Origin: Nitrospirota bacterium
Lineage (GTDB): Bacteria > Nitrospirota_A > Leptospirillia > Leptospirillales > Leptospirillaceae
Direction of reading: 5' to 3'
Assembly: GCA_021795275.1 (NCBI GenBank)
Contig: JAJYPO010000038.1
Coordinates: forward strand, 1 to 15,318
DNA: 15,318 nt
Each line of letters starts with the position of its first letter. Within the stretch, counting starts at the first letter, position 1. Position numbers and translations under genes: made by a program. Below the pieces are notes generated by a model. The model saw only the letters and a program-made list of their open reading frames with translations, was not told the origin of the DNA and did no database searches. Positions 6,662 to 13,239 of the stretch are shown piece after piece.

Positions 6662-8098
6662 TCAGGGGGTCGTTCCCCCGACGCTCCCCGGGGGAGCGAT
6701 GGTTCCCCGGGCATACTGATAGGCCACGTAACCGTTCATCAGCAGGTATCGGGCCCGGATCACCGATTCACGGGCCTGCCGGAGAGCGGTCTGGGCGTCC
6801 ATGACGTCGACGGACTGCACCTGCCCCTGCCGGTAGGCTTCTTCCACAAGAGTGTCGTTCTTCTGGGCGTTCTCCTCCTCCGTCAGGGCCTCCTCCAGCT
6901 GCTGGCGGGCATCCGAAATGGAGATGGCGGCCTTTCTGAGATCGGCCGCCACCTGGAGGCGGACCGATTCCCGGGTGTCGAGGGCGGCCATGAGGTCGGA
7001 GCGTGCCTTCGCCGTCTGATGGACCATGTAGCCCCCCTCGAAGATCGGGATCGTCAGGGCTCCCCCGAAGTTGAAGGTGGAGTAGGGGCTGTTGTTCGGA
7101 ATGTAGGTGAATGGCAGCGCCCCGCGTGGAAGCGTGGCGGTGAAGGACTGGAAGAGGGCGTTCAGGGTCGGATAGTTCTGTGACCGGGAATTTTTGAGTC
7201 CGGCCCGCGCCGCTTCGACGTCGGCCCGGGCCTCCTTCCATTCGGGGCGATGGGAGAGGGCGACAGAAAGATCCCTGTCCGGGTCGGGGACGGAAATCTC
7301 GTTGGGATCCCGGGCCACCTCCTGGGCCACGAGGCGGACGTCGCCCCGAAGGCCCAGGATCTGGGCGAGGTTCACGGAATCGGTCCGGACCTGGTCCCGG
7401 GAGCGGATGAGGGCCAGCCGGGCTTCTTCGACGTTCACGCGTCCCCGTGTGACGTCGAGGACGATCCCCGAGCCCGTGGCATAGCGAAGCCGGGCGCGGG
7501 TCAACTGGAGGGAGGCGTCCTCGAGGCTCTTCTCGTCCGCCAGGACCTGGTGCTGGTCGGCCAGGAGGGTGAAGAAGCCGGATTCGGCGTCCCGGACCGT
7601 CTGGAACCAAAGGGTTTCTTTCCGGGCCTCCTCCGCCCGGTAGGACCAGCGGCTCTGGTCGACCTGGGAGCCGGTCTTCCCGAAATCCAGGAGATCTTCG
7701 GTCAGGGTGATGGTCAAAAGGTTCAGGTCCTGATAGGCGTAGCCGGGAAAGAGAAAGAAACCGAAAAGGCTGTTTCCGTAGAGGGTCTGGAAGCTCGCAG
7801 ACAGCTGGGGGTAATTCGCGGCCCGGGCCTGTCCGACGACCGCGTGGGCGCTCCTGACCCGCGCCGTTTCGGCCTTGAGGGCGGGACGGGCCGCAAGGGC
7901 CCGGGAGACGGCCCCCTCGAGCGTCACGGGGGTGGCCGGAGGATCTTCGGCGGCCAAGGCCGCCAAAGGGACGGAAAGATCGGGCAGGAACAGTGTGCCG
8001 GTATTCAAGAGGAGGAACAGGGCGGAGACGTGAAGAAGGTTCGGAAGGAGACCCCGATGCCAGATGGAAAAGGACCTCCTTCTGATGGACTTTTTCAC
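6662..8098 (-). CDS. TolC-family outer-membrane efflux channel protein
   Basis: This 478-residue protein is the probable outer-membrane duct of the exporter encoded downstream. I chose GTG at 8098: GGAGAG lies four bases upstream, and the resulting N-terminus (KKSIRRR, then a hydrophobic core ending PLAALAA before EDPP) makes a sensible signal peptide of about 50 residues. An in-frame ATG at 8170 lacks a good ribosome site and lies inside a possible promoter. Two OEP repeats are visible. Repeat 1 begins VTLEGAVSRALAARPALKAE (residues 58-77). Repeat 2 begins near SVALSHRPEWKEARADVEAA. Each holds long Ala/Arg/Glu-rich helices and an internal beta segment (for example NYPTLNALFQSF). E. coli ybhGFSR lacks its own tolC, so this fused arrangement gives the pump a dedicated exit channel. 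It is the first gene of the operon. Confidence 0.93.
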   Translation of the reverse strand: MKKSIRRRSFSIWHRGLLPNLLHVSALFLLLNTGTLFLPDLSVPLAALAAEDPPATPVTLEGAVSRALAARPALKAETARVRSAHAVVGQARAANYPQLSASFQTLYGNSLFGFFLFPGYAYQDLNLLTITLTEDLLDFGKTGSQVDQSRWSYRAEEARKETLWFQTVRDAESGFFTLLADQHQVLADEKSLEDASLQLTRARLRYATGSGIVLDVTRGRVNVEEARLALIRSRDQVRTDSVNLAQILGLRGDVRLVAQEVARDPNEISVPDPDRDLSVALSHRPEWKEARADVEAARAGLKNSRSQNYPTLNALFQSFTATLPRGALPFTYIPNNSPYSTFNFGGALTIPIFEGGYMVHQTAKARSDLMAALDTRESVRLQVAADLRKAAISISDARQQLEEALTEEENAQKNDTLVEEAYRQGQVQSVDVMDAQTALRQARESVIRARYLLMNGYVAYQYARGTIAPPGSVGGTTP

Positions 8099-8160
8099 GT
8101 GTCTCTCCAAAAAACGGCGCGGCGGACGGGTCGGCCCATGAAGGATCCTTTTGTTTTTGA

Positions 8161-8189
8161 ATCGTACCATGGTTCGGGCGGTCCTTCAA
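8161..8189 (-). promoter_or_regulatory. Weak candidate promoter of the efflux operon
   Basis: On the minus strand, TTGAAG (8184-8189) and TACGAT (8161-8166) are 17 bases apart. Each matches the consensus at 4 of 6 positions. Transcription would begin near 8155 and favours the GTG start at 8098 over the ATG at 8170. It abuts the left limit of the tnpB remnant. The match is weak, and no repressor gene or operator is seen nearby. Confidence 0.28.
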
Positions 8190-8221
8190 GGACGGTCGAA
8201 ACGATCCGGATCTTTTCGGCC

Positions 8222-9150
8222 AGGCCCGGAAAACCACGCTTCAAGAGGAAGGACGACTCCCAGAGCGCCGTCTTCATGACCAACGCGTTCGACCTTTCGG
8301 GGCGGCGGCTCGTCCTGGCCAAGACGAAGGAGCCTCTCGACATCCGCTGTTCCCGGTGTTTTCCCAGGGGGCGAAGGTGTCATCCGTCTGCGTGACGAAA
8401 GGTCCCGCCGGTCGCTGCTTCGTCTCCCTCCGCTTTTCGGACGAGGTTGTCCCGAAGCCGGCGATCGACACCAGTGTGGGGATCGACCTGGGACTGTCGT
8501 CCTTCGCCACTCTCTCGAGCGGGGAAAAGATCGATGCCCCGAGCTTCTTCCGACAGGAAGAGAAACGGCTGGCCTTCTGAGAACGAAGGCTGGCCCGGAA
8601 AAAAGAAAAGCTCGAACCGGCGGAGGGCCCGCCGGAAAGTTGCCCGGATTCACGCCAGGGCGGCGGACCGGAGGAAGACTTCCTCCACAAGCTTTCGACC
8701 CGGCTGGCGAACGAAAACCAAGTCCTCGCCGTCTGTAACCTGCCGAAGAACCCGTGCCGCTCGAAGAGCATCAGTGACGCCTCCTGGTCGGAGTTCCTGC
8801 GACAGGTCGGGGACAAGGCCGCCCGGTCCGGGCGCCAGGTTCTTTCGTGCGGACGATTCTTTCCGTCTTCGAAGACCTGTTCCCGTTGAGGATCTCTCCT
8901 CCCGGAGTAGCCGCTTTCGGTCCAGGAATGGATCTGCACGGACTGCGGGGCGACGCTCGACCGGGACGTGAACGCGACCCGAAACATACTCACCGCCGGG
9001 CGGACGGGGGGCCTGCGGAGGGGGTGTCAGACTTTCCCCGTCGGCCTGAAGCCGGAACGGAAAGCGATCCCCTGTGAAACAGGAAACCCCGGTCGCGAGG
9101 CCGGGAATCCTCGGCGTGGACGTCAAAGAAAGGTTCTCGAATCGGCATAG
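8222..9150 (+). pseudogene. tnpB: Decayed tnpB (IS200/IS605 OrfB) remnant
   Basis: Conceptual translation across frames gives the C-terminal two thirds of a TnpB-type RuvC nuclease. Frame 2 reads KPRFKRKDDSQSAVF and LAKTKEPLDIR (8234 to about 8360). After a shift near 8362, frame 1 reads VSSVCVTKGPAGRCFVSL and VGIDLGLSSFA, with the first RuvC Asp. A TGA at 8578 follows, then a short frame-2 segment RRRARRKVARIHARAADRRK, then frame 1 again (DFLHKLSTRLANENQ, SISDASWSEFLRQ, FFPSSKTCS). Two more stops lie at 8887 and 8908, then WICTDCGATLDRDVNATRNIL with the last RuvC Asp. The second RuvC Glu seems lost (AVCNL where VEDL or VENL is usual), and the first zinc-finger CxxC is broken by the TGA. About 150 N-terminal residues are missing, and no tnpA is present. 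It cannot encode an active protein. It stands opposite to the efflux operon and just before the AT-rich ATPase gene. Confidence 0.88.
9088..9105 (+). other. Stem-loop at the 3' end of the tnpB remnant
   Basis: A seven-base stem (CCCGGTC/GGCCGGG, one G-T pair) closes a GCGA loop of the stable GNRA type. It sits at the very end of the tnpB remnant, where IS200/IS605 elements carry their right-end hairpin and the 3' part of the guide (omega/reRNA) RNA. I infer that it is a relic of one of these; no matching left end or full guide RNA was identified. Confidence 0.4.
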
Positions 9151-9191
9151 AGGGTCGGTCGAGCCGCGCCCTATTCCGATCGAATTGGTGC

Positions 9192-9220
9192 TTGAAAAAG
9201 AGCCTTTTTTTATTTATGCT
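9192..9220 (+). promoter_or_regulatory. Sigma70-like promoter of the AAA ATPase gene
   Basis: TTGAAA (9192-9197) and TATGCT (9215-9220) are exactly 17 bases apart, matching the -35 and -10 consensus at 5 of 6 and 4 of 6 positions. Transcription would start near 9227, leaving a leader of about 33 bases before the TTG start at 9260. The -10 box lies within an inverted repeat (9213-9238). Confidence 0.55.
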
Positions 9221-9238
9221 CACTATGGTAAGCATAAA
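9213..9238. promoter_or_regulatory. Inverted repeat overlapping the -10 box; operator candidate
   Basis: TTTATGCTCAC and GTAAGCATAAA form 11-base arms with one mismatch around a four-base centre (TATG). The repeat covers the predicted -10 element and the transcription start, the classic position for a repressor operator. No regulator gene lies next to it. The repressor might be encoded elsewhere, or the ATPase itself, which has a winged-helix segment, might bind here. That last idea is inference. Confidence 0.45.
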
Positions 9239-9247
9239 ATTAAAATT

Positions 9248-9252
9248 GGAGG
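9248..9252 (+). promoter_or_regulatory. Ribosome binding site that decides the TTG start
   Basis: A perfect GGAGG lies seven bases before TTG at 9260. The open frame extends upstream to an ATG at 9074, but that start would lie in the tnpB remnant, upstream of the promoter. Confidence 0.65.
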
Positions 9253-9259
9253 CATTTCA

Positions 9260-10705
9260 TTGGAATACAAGGATATTCTTCTTCCCTACAACCCTTGGTG
9301 GAACAGTTTGGAAAAGGCTTTTGACCGTCTGCCATTATTTCATCGCCCGATCTTCACAAAAATTTATCGAGAAATGAAGGAGATTCCACAAATAATATCT
9401 ATAACTGGACCGAGAAGAGTGGGGAAAAGTACTGTTATAAGGCAAATCATTAAAAATCTCATAACCCTAGAAAAGGTCAACCCGCAAGATGTGATTTATT
9501 ATTCAATGGATGATCCCGCTTTATTCCTTTCGGAAGTGCATCACGACAAGTTCTTCGAATCGATTATGGATCACGCGCGAAAAAATCCCCTTGAAAATCA
9601 TTTGACTTACATTTTTTTGGACGAAATACAAAGGTTTGAGAGGTGGGAATTATTTCTTAAGAAATATTATGACCTTAATTATCCCGTGAGATTTGTGGTG
9701 TCCGGCTCTGCATCATCGCCTATTTTCAAAAAGAGCAGAGAGAGCCTGCTCGGTCGAATAAAGGATTTTCATCTTCTCCCCTTCTCTTTTAGAGAATTTG
9801 TCCTTTTTCAAAACCGAGACAATCCACTTTTAATAAAAAAAATAAATCATATTTATGAAAAAGGGAAAGCTGTAATGGGCATGCTGGCCGACAGGCCTGG
9901 ATATGCTGAATTGGAAACCGTTCCGATCCCGGAAATACCATCTGAGATGAGGAAAAATATCGATGCACATTTCGAAAGATTCCTTTTAGAGGGTGGATTC
10001 CCAGAGGTGTGGAGTCTTCCGGATTGGGAAATCAAACAATCATACTTATTCGATAACCAAGTAGAAAAGGTAATATCCGAAGACCTTGTCCTTGCGGTGG
10101 AACTAAGAAAGCCTGAGCTTTTGAAGAAGTTTTTTATTTCACTCTTGGAAGATCCGGGGCGCGAGATAAATTTTCAACAATTGTCACAAGAATTAGGGAT
10201 TAACCGAGCAACGATAGAAAAATATTTTCCTCTTCTTGAAATGACCGATCTAATCCATCACGTTGAAAAGTTCTCGAAGAGTGTTGTCAAAGTTCGAAGG
10301 GGAAACATAAAAGTGTATCTTGTCGACCTTGCCCTTAGAAACTCAATTTTGAGAATACGGTCTCCTGAGTTCATAACTGAGGATAAAATTGGCTTTTACA
10401 TAGAGAATTTGGTTTTTAACGCCCTCGAAAAATGGGAAGGCACGGTAAGTGTAAATTACTACAGAGAAAAGGACAGGGAAATAGATTTTGTCGTACATAT
10501 CGGAGCTCGAAAATACTTGCCGATCGAATCGAAGTACAAGGAATCCATAGACGATCGTGAATTGAAGAATATCGAAAATTTCTGTTCACACTATAAATGC
10601 CCTCCTGGCATTGTTGTCACAAAACAATGGGATGATTTTGGAAGTAGAAGTAATGGGAAAATATTTTATATACCGATTCAACTCTTTTTGCTTTTGTTCG
10701 ATTAG
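9260..10705 (+). CDS. AAA_14/DUF4143 ATPase with PD-(D/E)XK-like C-terminus
   Basis: This is a 481-residue protein. The TTG start at 9260 is chosen for the GGAGG at 9248-9252 and because the family normally begins just before a motif like YNPWW (residues 10-14). Seen in order: Walker A GPRRVGKST (50-58), Walker B YIFLDEIQR (117-125), sensor-1 VVSGSAS (147-152), and LLGR before HLLPFSFREF (164-180), a typical AAA_14 feature. A winged-helix segment follows (about 303-332; FQQLSQELGINRATIEKY), then the DUF4143 domain with IENLVFNAL (381-389), EIDFVV (Asp409) and PIESKYK (Glu423, Lys425). The last three fit the E...D...ExK pattern of PD-(D/E)XK-like folds. Proteins of this type are common singletons in mobile or variable DNA. 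Their cellular role is not established, and DNA binding or processing is only plausible. Base composition and codon use are foreign to the window. It stands alone, with its own promoter. Confidence 0.9.
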   Translation: MEYKDILLPYNPWWNSLEKAFDRLPLFHRPIFTKIYREMKEIPQIISITGPRRVGKSTVIRQIIKNLITLEKVNPQDVIYYSMDDPALFLSEVHHDKFFESIMDHARKNPLENHLTYIFLDEIQRFERWELFLKKYYDLNYPVRFVVSGSASSPIFKKSRESLLGRIKDFHLLPFSFREFVLFQNRDNPLLIKKINHIYEKGKAVMGMLADRPGYAELETVPIPEIPSEMRKNIDAHFERFLLEGGFPEVWSLPDWEIKQSYLFDNQVEKVISEDLVLAVELRKPELLKKFFISLLEDPGREINFQQLSQELGINRATIEKYFPLLEMTDLIHHVEKFSKSVVKVRRGNIKVYLVDLALRNSILRIRSPEFITEDKIGFYIENLVFNALEKWEGTVSVNYYREKDREIDFVVHIGARKYLPIESKYKESIDDRELKNIENFCSHYKCPPGIVVTKQWDDFGSRSNGKIFYIPIQLFLLLFD

Positions 10706-10855
10706 TCTTTTAAGTCTTGATGGTCCCGACGACCTCCGCCCCACCCCGTCCCTTGATCTTTCCGGGGTGCTGAGCGAAACGGCGGGGCCTTCCCGTCTCC
10801 GGCCTGTCATCTTGTCTTGAGATTCCGTTCCGCGTCCTGCTCCACAATCGGAGGG

Positions 10856-10871
10856 GCCGGGATGGCCCGGC
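10856..10871 (+). other. Stem-loop in the leader of the GGDEF/EAL gene
   Basis: A perfect six-base GC-only stem (GCCGGG/CCCGGC) with an ATGG loop lies about 17 bases before the AGGAGGG ribosome site at 10888-10894. It has no T-run. It lies within the 194-base gap (10706-10899) between the ATPase gene and the signalling gene. No convincing promoter for the latter was seen in this gap. Confidence 0.35.
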
Positions 10872-10899
10872 TTCGACGCTCTGGTTCAGGAGGGTGCCC

Positions 10900-13239
10900 A
10901 TGCCCGACCATCCGCGGGTTTCCGAAATCGCCTCTCTTCCCTCCTTTCTTCCTGTCTCCTCCCGCCTGAAGCTTCCGGTCCGGCTGGCCCGGGAGCTTGT
11001 CGCCACAACGGCCTGGGTGTCCGAATCCACCCCCGCGGAAAAGGTCTACCGGATGTTCGGCCAGGATCCCCGGCTTCCGGGGCTGGCCATCCTCCGGAAT
11101 CAGAGCCCCGTCGGCTTCGTCAGCCGAAGCACCCTGCTCGAGCGCTTCTCCTACCGCTTTTCCCACGACCTGTTCGGTTCGAAACCCGTCTCGGCCTTCA
11201 TGGATCCCCGTCCCGCCATCCTCGAGGGGAGCTGCGACCTCGATGCTGTCGCCCGGAAGATCCAGGGGGACTGGCTTCCGGGGATGATGGACGACGGATT
11301 CCTGATCGTGGAGGGCGACCGGTATGTGGGGACCGGAACCTGGCAGATCCTGATGCGGGCCCTGTCCGAGCGCCGGGAGGAGATTTTTTCCTGTTTGGCC
11401 CATCATGACCCCCTGACCGGACTGCCGAACCGGATCCGGTTCATGGAGGCCCTGGGGGACTCCCTTGCGAAGGGCGAATCCGGCGCCCTTTTTTACCTGG
11501 ACCTGAACCGCTTCAAGGAGGTGAACGACCGCCACGGCCATCAGGAGGGAGACCGTCTCCTGACCCAATTCGCCGACCGCCTTCAGGACTCCGCGCCCTC
11601 CGGCGGTCTTGTGGCCCGGCTCGGGGGCGACGAGTTCGCCGTCCTGGTCCCGGGGCTGACCCGGGAGGCCGAGGCCAGTCTCTGGATCGCCCAATTCAGG
11701 AAAAAGCTCGAGTTCCCCTGTCTCGTGGGGGGGCACCCTCTCCGGATTTCCGCCAGCGTCGGATACTGTCTCTTCCCCGTGGCCGGAAAGGGGCTGAACG
11801 AGGTTCTCCTGGAGGCCGACAGCCGGATGTACCGGAACAAGCGGGAGCGCGACGCAATCGCCTCCGGAGAAGATCCCGGACCGGCGGGGACCGGTGGAGG
11901 CGGGGGGCCGTCCCTGGATACGCTGACGGGGATTCTCGACCGGACCTCCCTGTACCGCTTCGTCTCGCGGCTTCTGGAAGAAGACGGAGGCGGAGAAAGG
12001 GGGGTGATTCTGCTCCTGGTCCTCGATCTCGACCGGTTCCAGAGGACCAACGACATCTTCGGCCATTCCCACGGAGACAGGCTCCTGGCCGCGGTGGCGG
12101 CCCGCCTGAAAGGGTCGGTCCGGGAGGGGGATCTTGTGGCCCGCCTCGGCGGAGACGAGTTTGCCGTCGTGTTTTCCGGCCTTTCCTCCCGAGAGGAGGG
12201 CGAACGTATCGCAGACCAGCTTCTGGCCTCCCTGGCCATGCCCTATCGGGTCGAGGGGGAAGAGTATTTCCTGACGGCGAGCATCGGCGGCACGATCATG
12301 CCCGAGGACGGGGGGAACTTCGAGACTCTCATCAGCAACGCCGACCTCGCCCTGACAGAGGCCAAGGATGCCGGACGCTTCCAGGTGAAGTTCTTCGAGC
12401 CCTCCGTCCGCAGGAGGCAGAACGACCGGTACGCCCTGGAGCAGCGTCTTTACCGGGCGCTTGAGAATCGGGAGTTCCGGGTCTTCTACCAGCCGGTGAT
12501 CGACATGGCCACCGGACGGACCACGGGAGCGGAGGCCCTGATCCGCTGGTTCGGCGCCGATGGCGGGACGGCGGTCTCCCCCGAACAGTTCATCCCGATC
12601 GCGGAGGAGAACGGCCTGATCGTTCCCATCGGGGAATGGGTGTTCGAGACGGTTTTGGCCGACATGGGACGCTTCCGGCAGGCCGGTCTGGGCCCCCTTC
12701 CCGTCGCGGTCAACCTGTCGGCCCGCCAGATGGCGGAGCCGGACTTTCTCGAACGCCTCATGGTGCTGGTGGACAATGCGGGAGAGGACGTCCGGAACCT
12801 GACGGTCGAACTGACCGAAACGGCCATCATGCTGAACCCGGCCGAGGCCATCGGCCTCATGAAAACGCTGCGGGAGAGAGGGATCCGGATCGCCGTCGAC
12901 GATTTTGGGACCGGATACTCCTCTCTGGCCCAGCTTCGCCGCTTTCACGTCGACCTTCTGAAGATCGATCGCTCCTTCGTCCGGAATCTCCACCAGGAGG
13001 AGGAGGCCTCCGAAATCGTCCGACTGATCGTGCTCCTTGCCCGGGCCCTGTCTCTGGAAACCTGTGCGGAAGGGGTCGAAACGGAGGAGGAGCTGTCCTT
13101 CCTGAGAGAACTCTCCGTCGACTGTTTTCAAGGATATCTGGCGAGTCCCCCGCTCCCTTTCGAGGCCTTTCTCGGCCGGATGAACCTGTCCGTTCCCGCC
13201 GCCTCACCCGGCGGCCTTCTTCTGGAAAACGGGGCCTGA
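10900..13239 (+). CDS. CBS-GGDEF-GGDEF-EAL cyclic-di-GMP signalling protein
   Basis: This is a 779-residue protein. ATG at 10900 has AGGAGG with six-base spacing; a GTG two codons earlier is too close to that site. Residues about 31-155 resemble a CBS pair (for example VSESTPAEKVYRMF, GLAILRN-SPVGFVSRS). First GGDEF domain (about 166-318): DPLTGLPNR, DLNRFKEVND, GGDEF at 242-246, with no RxxD inhibitory site. Second GGDEF domain (about 338-500): DLDRFQRTND, GGDEF at 417-421, with an RxxD I-site (Arg408, Asp411) at the right five-residue spacing. The EAL domain (about 512-765) keeps all expected residues: Glu545 in EALIRW, Asn605, Glu637, Asp667-Asp668 in DDFGTGYSS, Lys688, Glu724 and Glu727. 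Both synthesis and breakdown of cyclic-di-GMP are therefore possible. No membrane helix is evident, so it is probably cytoplasmic, with CBS domains sensing a nucleotide. Two intact GGDEF domains in one chain are uncommon. Its 3' end overlaps the P-type ATPase gene by 36 bases, convergently. Confidence 0.93.
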   Translation: MPDHPRVSEIASLPSFLPVSSRLKLPVRLARELVATTAWVSESTPAEKVYRMFGQDPRLPGLAILRNQSPVGFVSRSTLLERFSYRFSHDLFGSKPVSAFMDPRPAILEGSCDLDAVARKIQGDWLPGMMDDGFLIVEGDRYVGTGTWQILMRALSERREEIFSCLAHHDPLTGLPNRIRFMEALGDSLAKGESGALFYLDLNRFKEVNDRHGHQEGDRLLTQFADRLQDSAPSGGLVARLGGDEFAVLVPGLTREAEASLWIAQFRKKLEFPCLVGGHPLRISASVGYCLFPVAGKGLNEVLLEADSRMYRNKRERDAIASGEDPGPAGTGGGGGPSLDTLTGILDRTSLYRFVSRLLEEDGGGERGVILLLVLDLDRFQRTNDIFGHSHGDRLLAAVAARLKGSVREGDLVARLGGDEFAVVFSGLSSREEGERIADQLLASLAMPYRVEGEEYFLTASIGGTIMPEDGGNFETLISNADLALTEAKDAGRFQVKFFEPSVRRRQNDRYALEQRLYRALENREFRVFYQPVIDMATGRTTGAEALIRWFGADGGTAVSPEQFIPIAEENGLIVPIGEWVFETVLADMGRFRQAGLGPLPVAVNLSARQMAEPDFLERLMVLVDNAGEDVRNLTVELTETAIMLNPAEAIGLMKTLRERGIRIAVDDFGTGYSSLAQLRRFHVDLLKIDRSFVRNLHQEEEASEIVRLIVLLARALSLETCAEGVETEEELSFLRELSVDCFQGYLASPPLPFEAFLGRMNLSVPAASPGGLLLENGA

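Larger units (their letters stand above)
9175..10720. other. AT-rich island with foreign base composition
   Basis: By eye the G+C content drops sharply at about 9175 and returns to the high level of the neighbours at about 10720. The codons used inside (ATA, AGA, AAA, TTA) are rare in the surrounding genes. The island contains a single gene with its own promoter. No clear flanking direct repeats or integrase were found, so how it entered is not visible. The left border coincides with the end of the tnpB remnant. Confidence 0.7.

Noticed and set aside
7250..8395. Plus-strand frame of 381 codons taken as one gene
   Set aside because: Most of it is antisense to the TolC-like gene. Only its last part (from about 8222) reads as TnpB, and this belongs to the pseudogene.
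9074..9259. Upstream extension of the AAA ATPase gene to ATG 9074
   Set aside because: This part reads through the tnpB 3' relic and the promoter/operator region, and it lies upstream of the predicted transcript start. The family normally begins near the NPWW motif.
9175..10720. Direct repeats or target-site duplication around the AT-rich island
   Set aside because: I compared the flanks by eye and found no convincing repeat, and there is no integrase or transposase in the island.
10807..13131. Minus-strand frame of 774 codons antisense to the GGDEF/EAL gene
   Set aside because: It is rich in Gly, Asp, Glu, His and Pro without domains. The plus strand carries intact GGDEF and EAL motifs.
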